DNA from: Actinomucor elegans
Taxonomy: Eukaryota > Mucoromycota > Mucoromycetes > Mucorales > Mucoraceae
Length of the DNA stretch: 64,000 nt
Assembly (NCBI GenBank): GCA_026027325.1
Contig: JAMSLZ010000008.1
Location: 496,001-560,000, forward strand
Direction of reading: 5' to 3'
The position numbers and the translations under genes are program-made. Below the pieces are notes generated by a model. It was not told the DNA's origin, did not search any database, and saw nothing but the letters and a program-made list of their open reading frames with translations. Below, piece by piece: positions 12,162-23,567 of this stretch. How positions within the stretch are numbered: position 1 is the first letter of the stretch; every line of letters begins with the position of its first letter.

Positions 12162-13825
12162 ACTTGGTTGTTCCTATTAATTACCAGATAATATACTACA
12201 GGCATATATGTACTCATGGTTGTACACATGGAATCAGGAAAGGTACTTTTCGTTACACAACAAGGAAATTCGCTCGCTGTTCTGATATATTCTAGCAAAG
12301 TGCATTTTGGTTTGGAGAAGTCATTCATAAAAATTTTGCAAAATTATTTATATAATCTCAGTAAAAGAGAAATTTTATATAATCTTCAAGAATAAGTAAA
12401 TGGGTGCTTATTCATTGGCCCATTTGACAAGCATAATGTTCATTCACTATAATACTACATGTTGCAAGTAGAATGAGATGATAATCACATGAGCGCTAGT
12501 AACTTTCGCTTATCGAATGCTATTAAGACTCAAAAAAGTATGCAAGGTAGTACATGTACAGTTCAAGCTCGTCGTACTATTTCGTTTTAGTATATTTTTT
12601 TTTCCTTTTGTCTTTGTAAAGAAAGTACGGTGCTACAGCAATAAAGGGTTCTTTGATAAAATGAAACTCAATTAACTTTTGTCAATACACACAATTGTGA
12701 TACAAGATTAACGGTCAAACAATCAAGAGTCAAGTATCACCTTCATCCAGATTTCGGGTTGAAGCAAAGCCTTTCCTTTTTGTTTTTCTCTGCCGACTAC
12801 GCACCTATAACCCCGAGATTTTGCACAAAGTAACACGCACGGAAAGGCGGTAAAGTCATTTAGTATTGAATACTCTGGAATTCATCCGAAGTAGATTTTC
12901 TGTAACTGCGGAGCTGAGTTGCACATGGCGGCCAAATAGCTGGGGAAGCTGATCCACGTTCCTCTAAATTAAGAGATATGCGACTTTTTCATCATCCCAT
13001 AAGTTATCAAAAAAAAAAAAACCAAATGTTGGGTTGATGCGTTCTTTGCAAATATAGTAACTGTATTCGTGTAATTCAACTTTTTTTTTTTGTAAAAAAA
13101 AAAAAGGGAGTGGTTCATTTAGGCAAACGGCTTATCAATAAGAAACCAGAATAAGTTAGATTTGTACATTACTATTATTATTATTACAATTGGTCAATTA
13201 TGCGTAGCATAATATTCTATAATTTAACAAATGCTTTTTTACTCTAAATTGGTTTTAGAGTATATATTTACAAGCAATGTCGCATCGCTTAGTTAATTAT
13301 TAATAACATGGTTTTTTCTCGTGTGAAAGATCGGTAGAGAAGAGAGAAACACAATGCATGCACTATTAATTCTATGTTAAATTTGTCTTACGTAACATAT
13401 CAGATGTGTACATTTAATGATTACAGGGCTATTATAGTTTTTCCGTGGTGCACAAGTCTCTCTAAAATACTCAGTAATATAATGGAATAGATTGAACCTG
13501 CCTACAGTTGTATGAAAAAACATCTGACAATCAAGTCTAGCATTTAACAAAAAGAATGGAGTCTCCAATATATCGACATATCCGCAGCGTTCCCGATCCG
13601 AAATCTCAGGTTACTGTTACTAGCCAAAGCTTACTTTAACAAATATTCAACTACATGCATAATATTGGGTATTACGGTGGAAAAGGTCTTTATATTTTAC
13701 TGTGAAAACACAAGCCAAAAACAGCATAACAGTCAACTTTTAATTTAAAAATAACTATTTGATAAATGAATAACTACTATAACTTATCAAGTGCCAACAA
13801 GCCATTCTATGTTTTACTAAATGTA

Positions 13826-13895
13826 ATGATTTATTCTGAACAAGGACAGCTAAGCGGATGCGACATTTGGTTGAGATTAGCTGAAATCAGCCGAA
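13826..13895 (+). repeat. Dispersed diverged repeat, copy
   Basis: Contains TTATTCTGAACAAGG, then GCGGATGCGACATTTGG and GAGATTAGCTGAAATC. It aligns by eye along about 65 bp with the copies near 38777, 45530 and 50885. Confidence 0.5.
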
Positions 13896-16689
13896 ACTGC
13901 TCGTATTAGTTTCTTCCTTGGAATCTGCGTGCTTTTGTTTTTGCGTATTGACAAATTTATTGAAAACTCCAGGATCAAGTGTAATTTAAAAAAAAATGGA
14001 TCTAGGGCATCGATAGGGTAGAGTTTAACCAGTGGAAAATATAATTATGCTATCAAATGCTACTAAATGGATAACATCAGTATAAAAATACTACCATTCA
14101 AAGATAGTACCTAACAAATGCTGCTATGGCTCGTTGACTGTCTGCTATTTATGCCTCACTCACACAGGTTATTGGACATTTGCTTAAACTGGTTAGCTTG
14201 CCTCCTATTAGCTTTTATATCGACACTCAAAAGCGCTAGTGCATACTTTGAAATATTTGAAATAAGGTTGCATTACGAATCATGGCTTGAAAATCCTTTT
14301 AAAATTACTAAAAATGGACGCAAAAATTCTCCACTATGAAATTTCTCTATTTATTAGCCATCAACCATTGGGAAAAAAAAATTAAGACTTAAAATTTTGC
14401 TATAAGCCTTGGTCTTCTATATAATAACCAACAATCGCTGCTAGAAACAATATGTATTATACATAAACGTTTATAAAAATTTTAAAGTAGTAGTATTTAA
14501 TTGTTCAAATAGTGTAGGATAATATCTGTAAGTGACCAAACTATCAAAGTTACAAGTCAAATCATATCTACTGTATCTTCAACTCCAAAAATGCCATAAA
14601 ACATTATTGACACACATAAGATCAGTATACTACATTTTAAATATGCACTGTAAATGAGTCTGACGATCTATAGGCCTTTCTACTAATCCTTGTCAAATAT
14701 CATATCTGATAAGTAATAACGAACTGCTACATTTATTGGAAACTTTGTTTAGCTGCATTCCAATCAATGTACTCTACTTGTTTGTAATGATTAGCTATAA
14801 ACTACCTGTTATGTTATGTTAAATTTTTTACCTTAGGTCCTGCTAAGTATCAAGAATTATTTTAATGGCAAGGAATATAGGGGTAGGCAGTTTAAAGCGA
14901 CCAGAACCACCATGGAATCAACAAGGACGCATAAAGTGCTGCCACAACTCGTTAAGCATTTGACAACAGCTGGGCAGCACTTAATTTGGTTAGCTGGTCG
15001 CATCTTAAATTTGCCACCTCATGCTATATACTATATTCAGGAAATATTTGTGCGATTTCTGGATTATATTTCGTGTATCATGAACAAAAAAAAACTCCCT
15101 TACACTGCCAGGTAAATATTTCATATGGTTTACGAAAAAAAAAAAAAAAAAAAATTCACTCGTCTATTTGAAAAATGCAGCATTAAAAAAAAAGCTACTT
15201 ACTAGACCAAAAATACTAATGATAATCATAATGCTAGTATTGGCAGTCTCAAGCAATTCTTCAGAGTTTATTCGACTTGAATATAATATAATTCTAACAT
15301 ACTTTCGAGCACTACATAGCTGAACACATGTATATTGTAATGGACTTTATTTATACATATTCACAGTGTCATAATAACTATTGAGCAACAATAGTTATGT
15401 TTATGTTATTCCGCAAGGTGGTTGACGAATGCATCCTATTCGCTTAGTATAGTAATCTTTAATAGGTTCATTTTGAACTCAAGATTGGTTACTGTAGCAG
15501 GAACTATTGATTGATCGAATGTTGTATCAGTGTTATTTTATATCTATTGTTCAGTTTCATCTATGATAATAATACATCAACAATTCTTATCAATGCCTGT
15601 TTCAAGCATATACAAGTCAAGTTTATTCAGGTTAATATGATGTATTTTTTTTTTTCGGGAATGACAATTCCGTTAATCTGGCTGAGAGCTTTGCTATTTT
15701 AAGTGTGAAGGATTTCAACACGTATTTAATCTATTCTTCAGCACTACAATATGCAATGAATACAAGTGATTCATTACTCTTAGAATGGCTTGCCAATAAC
15801 CAATACCGAACAACTTTATCCAATGTTGCAGTACTTCTGAATTTTGATGTAAATATACTTTAGAGTGAGAATAAAGATCGATATCTTTCACTAATTGGAA
15901 GGACAATTCTATACTCTGTCTCTTTAAGTGACCTACTATTAAATTTCCTATCTTCAATACTGGATATAATCATCAGCCTTGAATGTTTAGAAATAACTCG
16001 AGTGCTAATACCTCATCTCGTTGAATGAGTATTAGATATTAGACTAATGGAATACGGTCTTATAGGGGTAATGATCCGACTTCTAGTTTAGTTGTCTGAG
16101 TATCAATAATTACCTATTAAACGAGTTTTGCGCTTTAGAATAAGGATATATGACCGTTCAGGATAATAATGCAACTCGTAATTTGATTGTGTGAAATTTG
16201 GATATCAAAATAATAATACATGACGGTTCAAAAACAATGTGTCAATTAATAATGTAATAAATTCCTGCTTTGAAAATCAATAGGTTATTCATTGATGGCA
16301 TTGTCTCTCTATAAAATGTGTATATGAAATGAAACCATTATTGGTTGAGATACACACATTTCTTTCTTCAGCTATTATTTGTTAGTATCTTTTCTCTCTA
16401 TCTCTCGGCGTCATAGATGACTTGTTGCCTGGTAGTCTTGCCAGCAACAGTATAGGCATTTCCAACTCACTTGCCCCAGATTAATAGCTTTGTTAGACAC
16501 CCAACATACAATTTGCAAAATGAGCGCGTATCTAGACGATACTATGTGATGTCAAAATATAAGCACTGCATACACTCAAGATCTCAGCTCATCTAATTTG
16601 GCGTTCAATAATAACATGGTGTTTAAGAGATCTCAAGCTGTGCTATATAGGGAACTTTGTCTTTCTTTTACATTAATAAACAAATCACG

Positions 16690-16790
16690 TGTTCAGTGTG
16701 ATCGAATCGTTGTAATCCCTTTTTATATGAGAAATCCATCTGGTTAATGTCCCAAACTCAAAATGAGCTGCTACATCGTTTATAATTTCA
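16690..16790 (-). repeat. Dispersed diverged repeat, reverse-strand copy
   Basis: Read on the minus strand it contains GATGTAGCAGCTCATTTTGA followed by GTTTGGGACATTAACC, matching the left half of the plus-strand copies (consensus about GAAGCATTAGCTCATTATGA). The right half is too diverged to align with certainty. Confidence 0.4.
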
Positions 16791-17242
16791 GATCCTGTGA
16801 AATGCTTTGATTACGCTCAATGACTTGGTATAGAAATTTTGAGTTTTTACTTTGCGATCGAAATCTAAATACTGCAATTTCGTTTATTTCAATTTCTAAA
16901 ATCTAACAAGCAAGAGTATTGCACGTTAGGGATATGATGCTGTCCATTTGCTCTATATGTGAAACAATGCTTAGTATGCCTCCTGTTGGTTGATGAAAGA
17001 TTTTTTGAGGATTTTTCATTTCAATTGACCCTATAGTCACGTAAGCGAAGCTATGCAAGAACGTAACAGGACAAAGAAATTATGCACCTATCATGCAAAT
17101 GATTGGATTAGAACATAACCGTCACACGGTACCCAAGAGAAAAAGAACTTGGCACTAAATTTTATATATTATCTTTTTTTCTTTTCTTTGATTATCTGTT
17201 TTGCTTAGAGCATATATGAAATTACAAGGTATCTTGTTGTAA

Positions 17243-18814
17243 ATGCTACGACCTTCAAAGATATTCGTGTCTTTTCACCAGCTCCGGCATTACGTGCAAA
17301 CGAAGATATCGGAGCTGGTAGTTTCACATCAACCACAACCAGCTACGCAGCTAAAGAACTTTTCTACTACGCAACAAACGATTGTTTTTTTCTCTGATAT
17401 CCAACGAACATTTGTTCAAAAATCACATTTTCAACCATCTACAGTCAAACCTAGTCTTGCTAATGAAAAATTCCTATTGAAAGTTATTCAGCGGCACTTT
17501 CCTGTCACTAAGGCATTTTCTGCTCCAACACTTCATGGTCGAGTTTGGGCTACTACAGGCCAACAACAGTTTCGTACCATGATGTCCACCACCTCGTCTT
17601 CTGGCGGGGGTCCTGTAAGTGCTGGGTTTTTGACATGGGGTCTTCCAAGAACTGCCTCAGTAGGTGTTGGCCGTAGTCCTGCGTTTGCTCGGCAGTTTTC
17701 AACGACCAAGTCTCCTTCCTGTGTCACATTATTTCAAAATACGACGAATACTGGTCAGTCCAACGTATTTGCTCATATTTCTTCTCGTATCTTTTCACCA
17801 GCAGGCACTAAGATCAACCAGCCTGACAGAAATGAAAAGCAACAACAATCTCCTAAACACGTCTGTCCAACCTCTTTTGTAGTAAAGGAAGATGACTGCG
17901 AAACCAACAATCACTGTTACACTCACTCATTCGCTTCCAGCAACAAAAGTATGGGCGAACTTGTGAATCAATCGACTATCTCGTTAGATAATGAAGAGGA
18001 AGCCCCATTGTTTATTCAATCTGCATCCATTTCCAACTGCAATCAATCCAAGCCTGCCACTGTTCACCAGATGAACAAGGAAAAGTTGGATTCCATTATT
18101 AGACATGATGATCTTTCTTCACAATATACAAGCAGCGATGGTGCTTCTGTGGCAAACAAAAGGACACTCAGTAAGCGGCGATTCCAATCAAAACATGGCC
18201 GTCTAAAACAATCAACTGATCAGCACCATGTGAGAAGAACGGATGATCATCAAGTATCCAGTGTCAAGAATGGGGGCATTAAGAAGAAATTACCTTCCAA
18301 TTCCAGCATCACCACTGCTTCCACTATTTATTTACTTATCACCTTGGACACATTGCAATTCCTAAATGAAAAAAAGAGCTGGTCGACTCAAAGCTTGAGT
18401 ACCTCGTTTATTGACTCGATCGAGCTGATGGCGTATGAGTACCAAATCCATATCAACTACGTTTTGAAATTGCTCGATTGTTTACAAAGACATGGCAAGT
18501 TTCGTGTAGTAGCTCGTAAAAGCGAGCTGCGCATTTATTTTCCCGTGCCACCCAAATCCAAACAAGAAGCCATTGATTTCTTGCGTGCGTTTAATATCAT
18601 GGAAAAGCAGAATTGTTTTTCGATTGTCGTAGAAGACCACCAGTTTTTATTATCTCCCGACGATCTTTGGACTCAAGACTCTTCTGCGGATGATATATCT
18701 ACAGCATCCATTGGTCCTGATTACTTTAAAGATCTGCAAATGTTCCTTGATCATACGGATCATTTGATCGAGACCAGTTCAGCTTTTGCTTCATGTCATC
18801 GGCAAAAGAATTAG
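17243..18814 (+). CDS. Unrecognised 523-aa protein, possibly mitochondrial
   Basis: A single open exon from the ATG at 17243 to TAG. The N terminus is basic and hydroxylated (MLRPSKIFVSFHQLRHYV), which would suit a mitochondrial presequence, but this is inference. A Gly-rich stretch around residues 110-155 (GGGPVSAGFLTWGLPRTASV, then GRSPAFARQFSTTKS) recalls a conserved segment of ascomycete proteins often labelled 'casein kinase II beta 2 subunit'; that label is not functional evidence. The middle is low complexity, rich in Ser, Gln and His. The last 170 residues form a folded-looking region (TIYLLITLDTLQFLNE, LRIYFPVP) with alternating strands and helices. No catalytic motif is seen. The missing introns contrast with most genes here. 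Confidence 0.7.
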   Translation: MLRPSKIFVSFHQLRHYVQTKISELVVSHQPQPATQLKNFSTTQQTIVFFSDIQRTFVQKSHFQPSTVKPSLANEKFLLKVIQRHFPVTKAFSAPTLHGRVWATTGQQQFRTMMSTTSSSGGGPVSAGFLTWGLPRTASVGVGRSPAFARQFSTTKSPSCVTLFQNTTNTGQSNVFAHISSRIFSPAGTKINQPDRNEKQQQSPKHVCPTSFVVKEDDCETNNHCYTHSFASSNKSMGELVNQSTISLDNEEEAPLFIQSASISNCNQSKPATVHQMNKEKLDSIIRHDDLSSQYTSSDGASVANKRTLSKRRFQSKHGRLKQSTDQHHVRRTDDHQVSSVKNGGIKKKLPSNSSITTASTIYLLITLDTLQFLNEKKSWSTQSLSTSFIDSIELMAYEYQIHINYVLKLLDCLQRHGKFRVVARKSELRIYFPVPPKSKQEAIDFLRAFNIMEKQNCFSIVVEDHQFLLSPDDLWTQDSSADDISTASIGPDYFKDLQMFLDHTDHLIETSSAFASCHRQKN

Positions 18815-19173
18815 TTGAACTGATGTCTCTATTTATTATCTACCTGAAATCTACACTTATGTAGTTGACATGTTATTTTATCTATTATGAATAAATAATA
18901 CGCATACAATCTTACGCATCGAGTTGTAAATTGAAGGATGATCATCAACCCCCTTTTGTCTTACCTTACCGTTGATCTTTGATTAGCAAGTACACCGATA
19001 AATCTATCAGAAACGAAACTATCCCTCCTTCTCTTTTTTTTTAAAAATACAAGAAACACGGTATCATATAAAATATATATATATATATAGTAAACACGAG
19101 TTCTATTAAAATAAATCACTTTATAGATAGCATGCATCTAATAGTATACGGTATAAATAGAAAGTATTGCTGC
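18815..19173. other. Convergent gap between the 523-aa gene and the PAQR gene
   Basis: Holds the two 3' UTRs. It is AT-rich with a short (TA)n run near 19075-19090. No gene is visible. Confidence 0.5.
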
Positions 19174-20489
19174 TCAATTTTTCGTTATCATGTTACAGCC
19201 ATAACTGTACCTGTTAGCATAGAATCGTAATGAAGCCAAGTAATGGAACTATCCAGTAGTTAGTATTCCAGTTTTATCCAGTTTGAAGGAGCTATTAACC
19301 CCCTTATGATTTACTTACAAAGATACCGAGACATACAAACACATGCCAGATTGCATGGCTTGTTAAACCGGTATAGTCAAATCTACCAGGATAAAATTTC
19401 TCGGGGAATCGGTTGGCATCTAAGTAGAGGTTGCGTTTAAGCTTTGTTTTGTAATACGGATTTAAATGAGTTTACTTACAAACAATAACGCCAAGAACAT
19501 ACATGAGCACGCTGATGCCTGCCATTTCAAAGAAATGCCAAGTGGGCTTGGGTCCATTCAAATAGGCTAAATGGAACACAGGAACCGCGCTTGAAACAGC
19601 CATAGAAACAAACACTGCAATTCGAAGAGGGCGAAGTTGCTTTGTATCCCATTTCTCCAAAAAAGGTGCAAATACGCCAATGCTTCCAATAGCGGTCGTA
19701 AAAAGCATGTATCGAGCGCGCATGGTAGGTCGACAATAGTATCCATAATATTCTGTCACCAGCACAGAAGCAGTGATCAAAAATGATATGCCCATATAAT
19801 CCAATGTAGCTGTGAATGACTTGACTTGACGATGAGAGTGACAAATGAATGTATGATAGATGGAAGAGCAAAACAGGCATTTCAATGCTGCTATACAAAA
19901 TGTGATGAATACGGTACGGTCGTTAAAAGACGCGTCTGGAAAATGGCTCTATAGGTAGATATCAATAAATAAAAAATAATCGGACACTCGCATTTTTAAT
20001 AAAGATGTTATTACATTGAACCCGTATATAGATAGACAAGTCATGAATATAAAACCTAGCAAGTGACTCCAAATGTTCATTGTTTCGTTATGTAACATAA
20101 AGATGGATCGCAAACAAGCATGATTGCTATGATAAAATCTATAACTATCCAAGGTGTTAGAGACTATTCAAGCAAAAACGAGCATAACAGTGCTTTTACC
20201 CAGATAGCACATATTCATTCTCTTGCCATTCTTTAGGCAGTTCATGAAATTGCAGCAGTCTCTGTGCTCCAACCATCACTGCTTTTGCATTATCCCACGT
20301 ATCATGAACTTGATCGTCCATATATTGAAGAAACCCAGTGGTATCTGCTTCTTCCATTTCTCTAAATTTTTCACTCATTGTTTCTGTTATTGACTGAGAT
20401 CTCGATCGGTTATGACAAGTTGGCGATGATATTGTGATCGTGGATGATGATGTAGAAGCCTTTAACTGTTGAGGCTGGTATGATTCCAT
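19174..20489 (-). CDS. PAQR family (adiponectin receptor/IZH-like) membrane protein
   Basis: Five exons: 20489-20200, 20144-19988, 19948-19480, 19419-19319 and 19248-19174, giving 363 aa, all phases closed. After a Ser-rich cytosolic N terminus come seven membrane segments. Family marks are HNETMNIWSHLLG before TM1, SSIYHTFICHSHRQV, LDYMGISFLITASV, GLTSHAIWHVFVCLG and a final FHYLASLRFY. The His in SSIYHT and the two in SHAIWH correspond to the zinc ligands of human AdipoR1. Yeast IZH relatives affect zinc and sterol/lipid metabolism; AdipoRs have ceramidase activity. Start chosen at 20489 because the in-frame extension upstream is encoded by an A-rich promoter-like stretch. Identity is strong; the short last exon is inferred from phase and from the conserved ending. 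Confidence 0.9.
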
Positions 20490-21367
20490 CCGTCTTTTTG
20501 GGTATATAGTTTGGCTTTTTTCAAACAAAAAAAAAGAAAAAAAAAAAGAAAAACCCAAAATAAACAGCTCAACTATTTATTCATGTTAAAGGGGAGGATG
20601 GCCATAATGTTTTTTTTTTTTTATTACACGTTCTAACTGAGCCAATCGGACTCTGATGCAGAATATAGTTACATCTGGCTAAAACGTCACAAGTTCACCC
20701 AGTTTTTGAGCAAAAAACAAGCCTAAATCACATGAAATAGCAGATCTGTCCCTGATTACAATTTATGTCAACCAAGCCCAGCGCAGTCCATTTTAAGTCA
20801 AATGCCGCATTATGATAGAATGTATTGTTTGCTTTTACGATAAAAAGGCTTTGACAAAAGAAGAAAAAAAAACAAGATGGTGAGAATTACTGTTATTCAC
20901 TAGATCAAAAAAAGTGTAGTGAATTTTTCCACGCTACATACCGTGTAACTACTACATAAACCTCGGGATAAAGCAAGAGATGATGAAGCTCATTGAATCA
21001 TGGGTAGAGCATAGAGTATTGACACATACCTTATTAGAACAAGTGCAGCTGCGTATAGGAACAAAAGCACCTAATCCAAATAGAACAGACGATTTTTTTT
21101 TAAAAAAAAATGTCTAACCATGAAAAAGACATGTATTTCTCGGAACTATACATATAGACAGCCATCAGCATACCTATAAAGATGTCTAATTATTTAATCT
21201 GGTTATTCACGTACTTGGTCTGGCTAAAGGTACGGCTTAATAAAAATAAACAAAAAAAAAAAAAAAAGATACGGCTTATTTGGCTTCGTTTGTAAGAGCA
21301 CACATATTATCATCTGATGAAAAAGCACTTACCTTATATCTTGATTTGTGATTTCTACTAATGATGT
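20490..21367. other. Upstream region of the PAQR gene; possible extra exons of the small membrane gene
   Basis: AT-rich. On the minus strand, short hydrophobic reading segments occur near 21140-21190 (GMLMAVYMYSS) and 21020-21060 (VLLFLYAAALVLI), next to plausible GTAAGT/GTATGT donors at about 21330 and 21020. They could be 3' exons of the gene at 21368-21889, but phases do not join cleanly, so they are not included in that model. Confidence 0.35.
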
Positions 21368-21889
21368 TTATTGTTTCCATATGAAGTGCAGCCTAATATG
21401 GTTAGCTGCTTTAGATAAATAAGATGAGACCCTGATCTGAAGGTTACATTTGGTCAAAACACTGTAGAGAATCAATGCCAAGAGAACCATTAGATAATAC
21501 AAGGCATAAATACGCTTGAAATTTGGTGATGGCATAAGGGCCCAACCAATAATAGACATTGAAGCCAACCCATCGATGCTTGATTGTATCACGAAGACAA
21601 GGTATGGCAGCGTAATCGAATTCTAAAGGGTTAGTTCATTATTTAATCAAAGAGATCAAATGGTGCACCTCAAGTAGTCTGTGCATGTCAAAACACACCT
21701 ATATTGAACCTTTTCTACATACAGGCTCAGTAATCATCCTAAACAGCATGATATTATGGCTTAACTCTTAAAGAGCGCAAACCATGGCGCAGCCTTCTTG
21801 ATAAAACTTGCACAAAACTTAGTTATTTTTGAACTGGATAGGTTTTGTCAAACGCTTTATTCACATAAAGATGAAAAGCAGCAAAACAT
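21368..21889 (-). CDS. Small split-gene membrane protein, unrecognised (3' end uncertain)
   Basis: Exons 21889-21865, 21817-21783, 21698-21669 and 21622-21368 join in phase to give 114 aa. The start is MFCCFSSLFLCKFY, then a Cys-containing segment (QEGCAMVCFDMHRLLE), then two hydrophobic helices (ITLPYLVFVIQSSIDG and YALYYLMVLLALILYSVLT) linked by WALMPSPNFKR. This could be one half of a four-helix (MARVEL- or tetraspan-like) protein. Acceptors are preceded by good branch sites (CTAAC before 21622 and before 21817). A further intron starting near AGG GTCTCA could replace the last 20 residues by a downstream exon at about 21384-21325, which is followed by a perfect GTAAGT. No family assigned. 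Confidence 0.45.
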
Positions 21890-22608
21890 AAGAGCTTTCC
21901 AGTACTTGATTGCGTTGATGAAAAAAAAAGGTGATAGCAGTTTGTTATTGCTTTAATAGAGATTAAAAAAGTTGAGTCTTACTTTGTGAAATGCAGGACA
22001 AGTGAACTACATATGGACAATGGTTTCAAGGAAGCCGCAAAAGCGGTAGGGATTATCTGGTAGCTGAAAGGATACAGGCAATATTTGCTTTAAAAGATTT
22101 TTTTCTCATGAGTAAGGTCAACAGCTTTTATCAAGAAAGCTCTGTGCGTGGCGGTGGTGACGGCAAAATTCCGTTCAATATTCGACGGCCAATGGAATTG
22201 GTTAGTTAGTGTAGATTTTTGTACTTCCAGAACGGATATGCCGATAGAGCACATTCGTCTTAAGAGTATGCAGGAAAAGTATAAATCGTGCAGTTTATTC
22301 ATCATTAAACTTATCAGAGATTTTACAATCGATTCACTTGGTTTGCACTAAATTGTAGTATGATATATGCAATCCCCCCCCCCTTTTTCTTTAGTGAATG
22401 CAACTCTACACTGCTGCTACGTGAGTGACTGTTTTCCTTACATTCTAAAGCCTTTTAAATTGACATTGTCTTGGGTTAATAATTTCTTCTAGCAGCAGAG
22501 TTTCTTTTCGCTTATTGGTTTCCCGTGTTCTGCCTTTCAATTTTAGCAGAAATACGCATCATTAGTACAAAAAGGTGGGTTGTACTGATTCGAAATTTTA
22601 GAATTGGC
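21890..22608. other. Divergent upstream region of the small membrane gene and MOB2
   Basis: Contains a C10 run at about 22375 and AT-rich DNA. Two short overlapping ORFs (22090-22305 minus, 22148-22351 plus) have no recognisable content. Promoters for both neighbours should be here. Confidence 0.4.
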
Positions 22609-23567
22609 ATGATGAACTTTCTTGGATTTAGGTAATCGAAAAAAAAAGCACCAATACTTGGAAGCCTTAGTTAACGAAAAGGATCTAATAGTTTCGGTAA
22701 AAAAGGCAACAAGACTTCGAAGCATAAATCAGCAACATCATCTTCCTCATCCTTAACCAATGGTAGCAGCCATCATCATGGTTATTCATCGCAACAACAG
22801 CAACCATCAAAAGCTCTGTATCTCATCAGTCCTCATGTAAATAATATGCTTGTTCGAGGAAATTTTAAAACTATTGTCGAGTTACCAAAGTACGTCGATT
22901 TAAGTGAATGGTTAGCATTCAATAGTACGTTTTCCCTCTTTTGATGTCTTGGTCTAATATTATTCATTAATGCGTTTCTATATTTTAGCTTTTGAATTTT
23001 TCAATCATATCAACTTGTTTTATGGTTCTATTACCAATTTTTGTACTGTTCAGAAATGTCCTAGTATGTCTGCAGGTCCAGGGTAACGTAATCCTTCAAT
23101 GATAAGAAAAAAAGATGCTAACTGTTACATAATAGCGTCGAATATACATGGTCTGATTCGATATCGAAAAAGGTCAAGTTACCAGCACCTCAATATATAG
23201 ATTATATGACCAGTAGTATACAAAATGTGTTGAATGATGAATCCATATTCCCTACAAAAGCTGGTAGGGTATTCAGATTGTTGCATTTGGACGCAAAACT
23301 CATTCATGTGTTTGATTAGGTTCTGATTTTCCACGTGAATTGCCTTCGATTGTAAAGAAAATGTTTGGTCAATTATTTAGACTATTTGCACATATCTATC
23401 ATGAGCATTATGATAAAGTGCTGTGTCTGAATGAAGAGGCTCATTTCAATTCGCTTTTTGCTCATTTTATATCGTTTGCTAGAGAGTTTGACTTGCTTGA
23501 TAAAAAGGAAGTGCAACCTTTAAGCGAATTGATTGATATTATGCTAAAGAATGGAGTTATCTGTTAA
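22609..23567 (+). CDS. MOB2: MOB kinase activator, MOB2 type
   Basis: Five exons: 22609-22631, 22692-22924, 22989-23082, 23136-23263 and 23320-23567, giving 241 aa. The tiny first exon encodes MMNFLGF and joins through a CTAATAG acceptor to [15 protein letters not shown] low-complexity Ser/His/Gln linker leads to the Mob core. The core reads [20 protein letters not shown], then [12 protein letters not shown], ending with [12 protein letters not shown] and [12 protein letters not shown]. The GNFKTIV-LPKYVDL phrase is closer to yeast Mob2 than to Mob1. Two Cys (CTVQKC) and the His pair of HIYHEHY may bind zinc. Mob2 binds and activates NDR/Cbk1/Orb6 kinases in the RAM/MOR network that controls polarity and cell separation. 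Its network partner MO25 lies at 46.9 kb. Confidence 0.9.

Larger units (their letters stand above)
11760..17242. other. 5.5-kb stretch without a convincing gene
   Basis: Very AT-rich, full of short stop-closed ORFs. The left end must contain the MHYT promoter and the right end that of the gene at 17243. Short ORFs at 14118-14339 and 14912-15115 show no recognisable domain or splice partner. Dispersed-repeat copies lie near 13826-13895 (+) and 16690-16790 (-). It could be relic transposon DNA. An unannotated ncRNA or a gene built only from very short exons cannot be excluded. Confidence 0.5.

Noticed and set aside
14912..15115. 67-aa ORF with a hydrophobic helix
   Set aside because: Alone in an AT-rich region, no homologue recognised and no convincing splice sites around it.
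19527..19898. 123-aa minus-strand ORF rich in Ser and aromatic residues
   Set aside because: Out-of-frame reading of the PAQR exon 19948-19480.
22609..22700. Apparent frameshift at the start of MOB2
   Set aside because: Joining at AAAAG (22681) puts a stop in frame, but the next acceptor, CTAATAG at 22691, joins in phase and gives a sensible N terminus.
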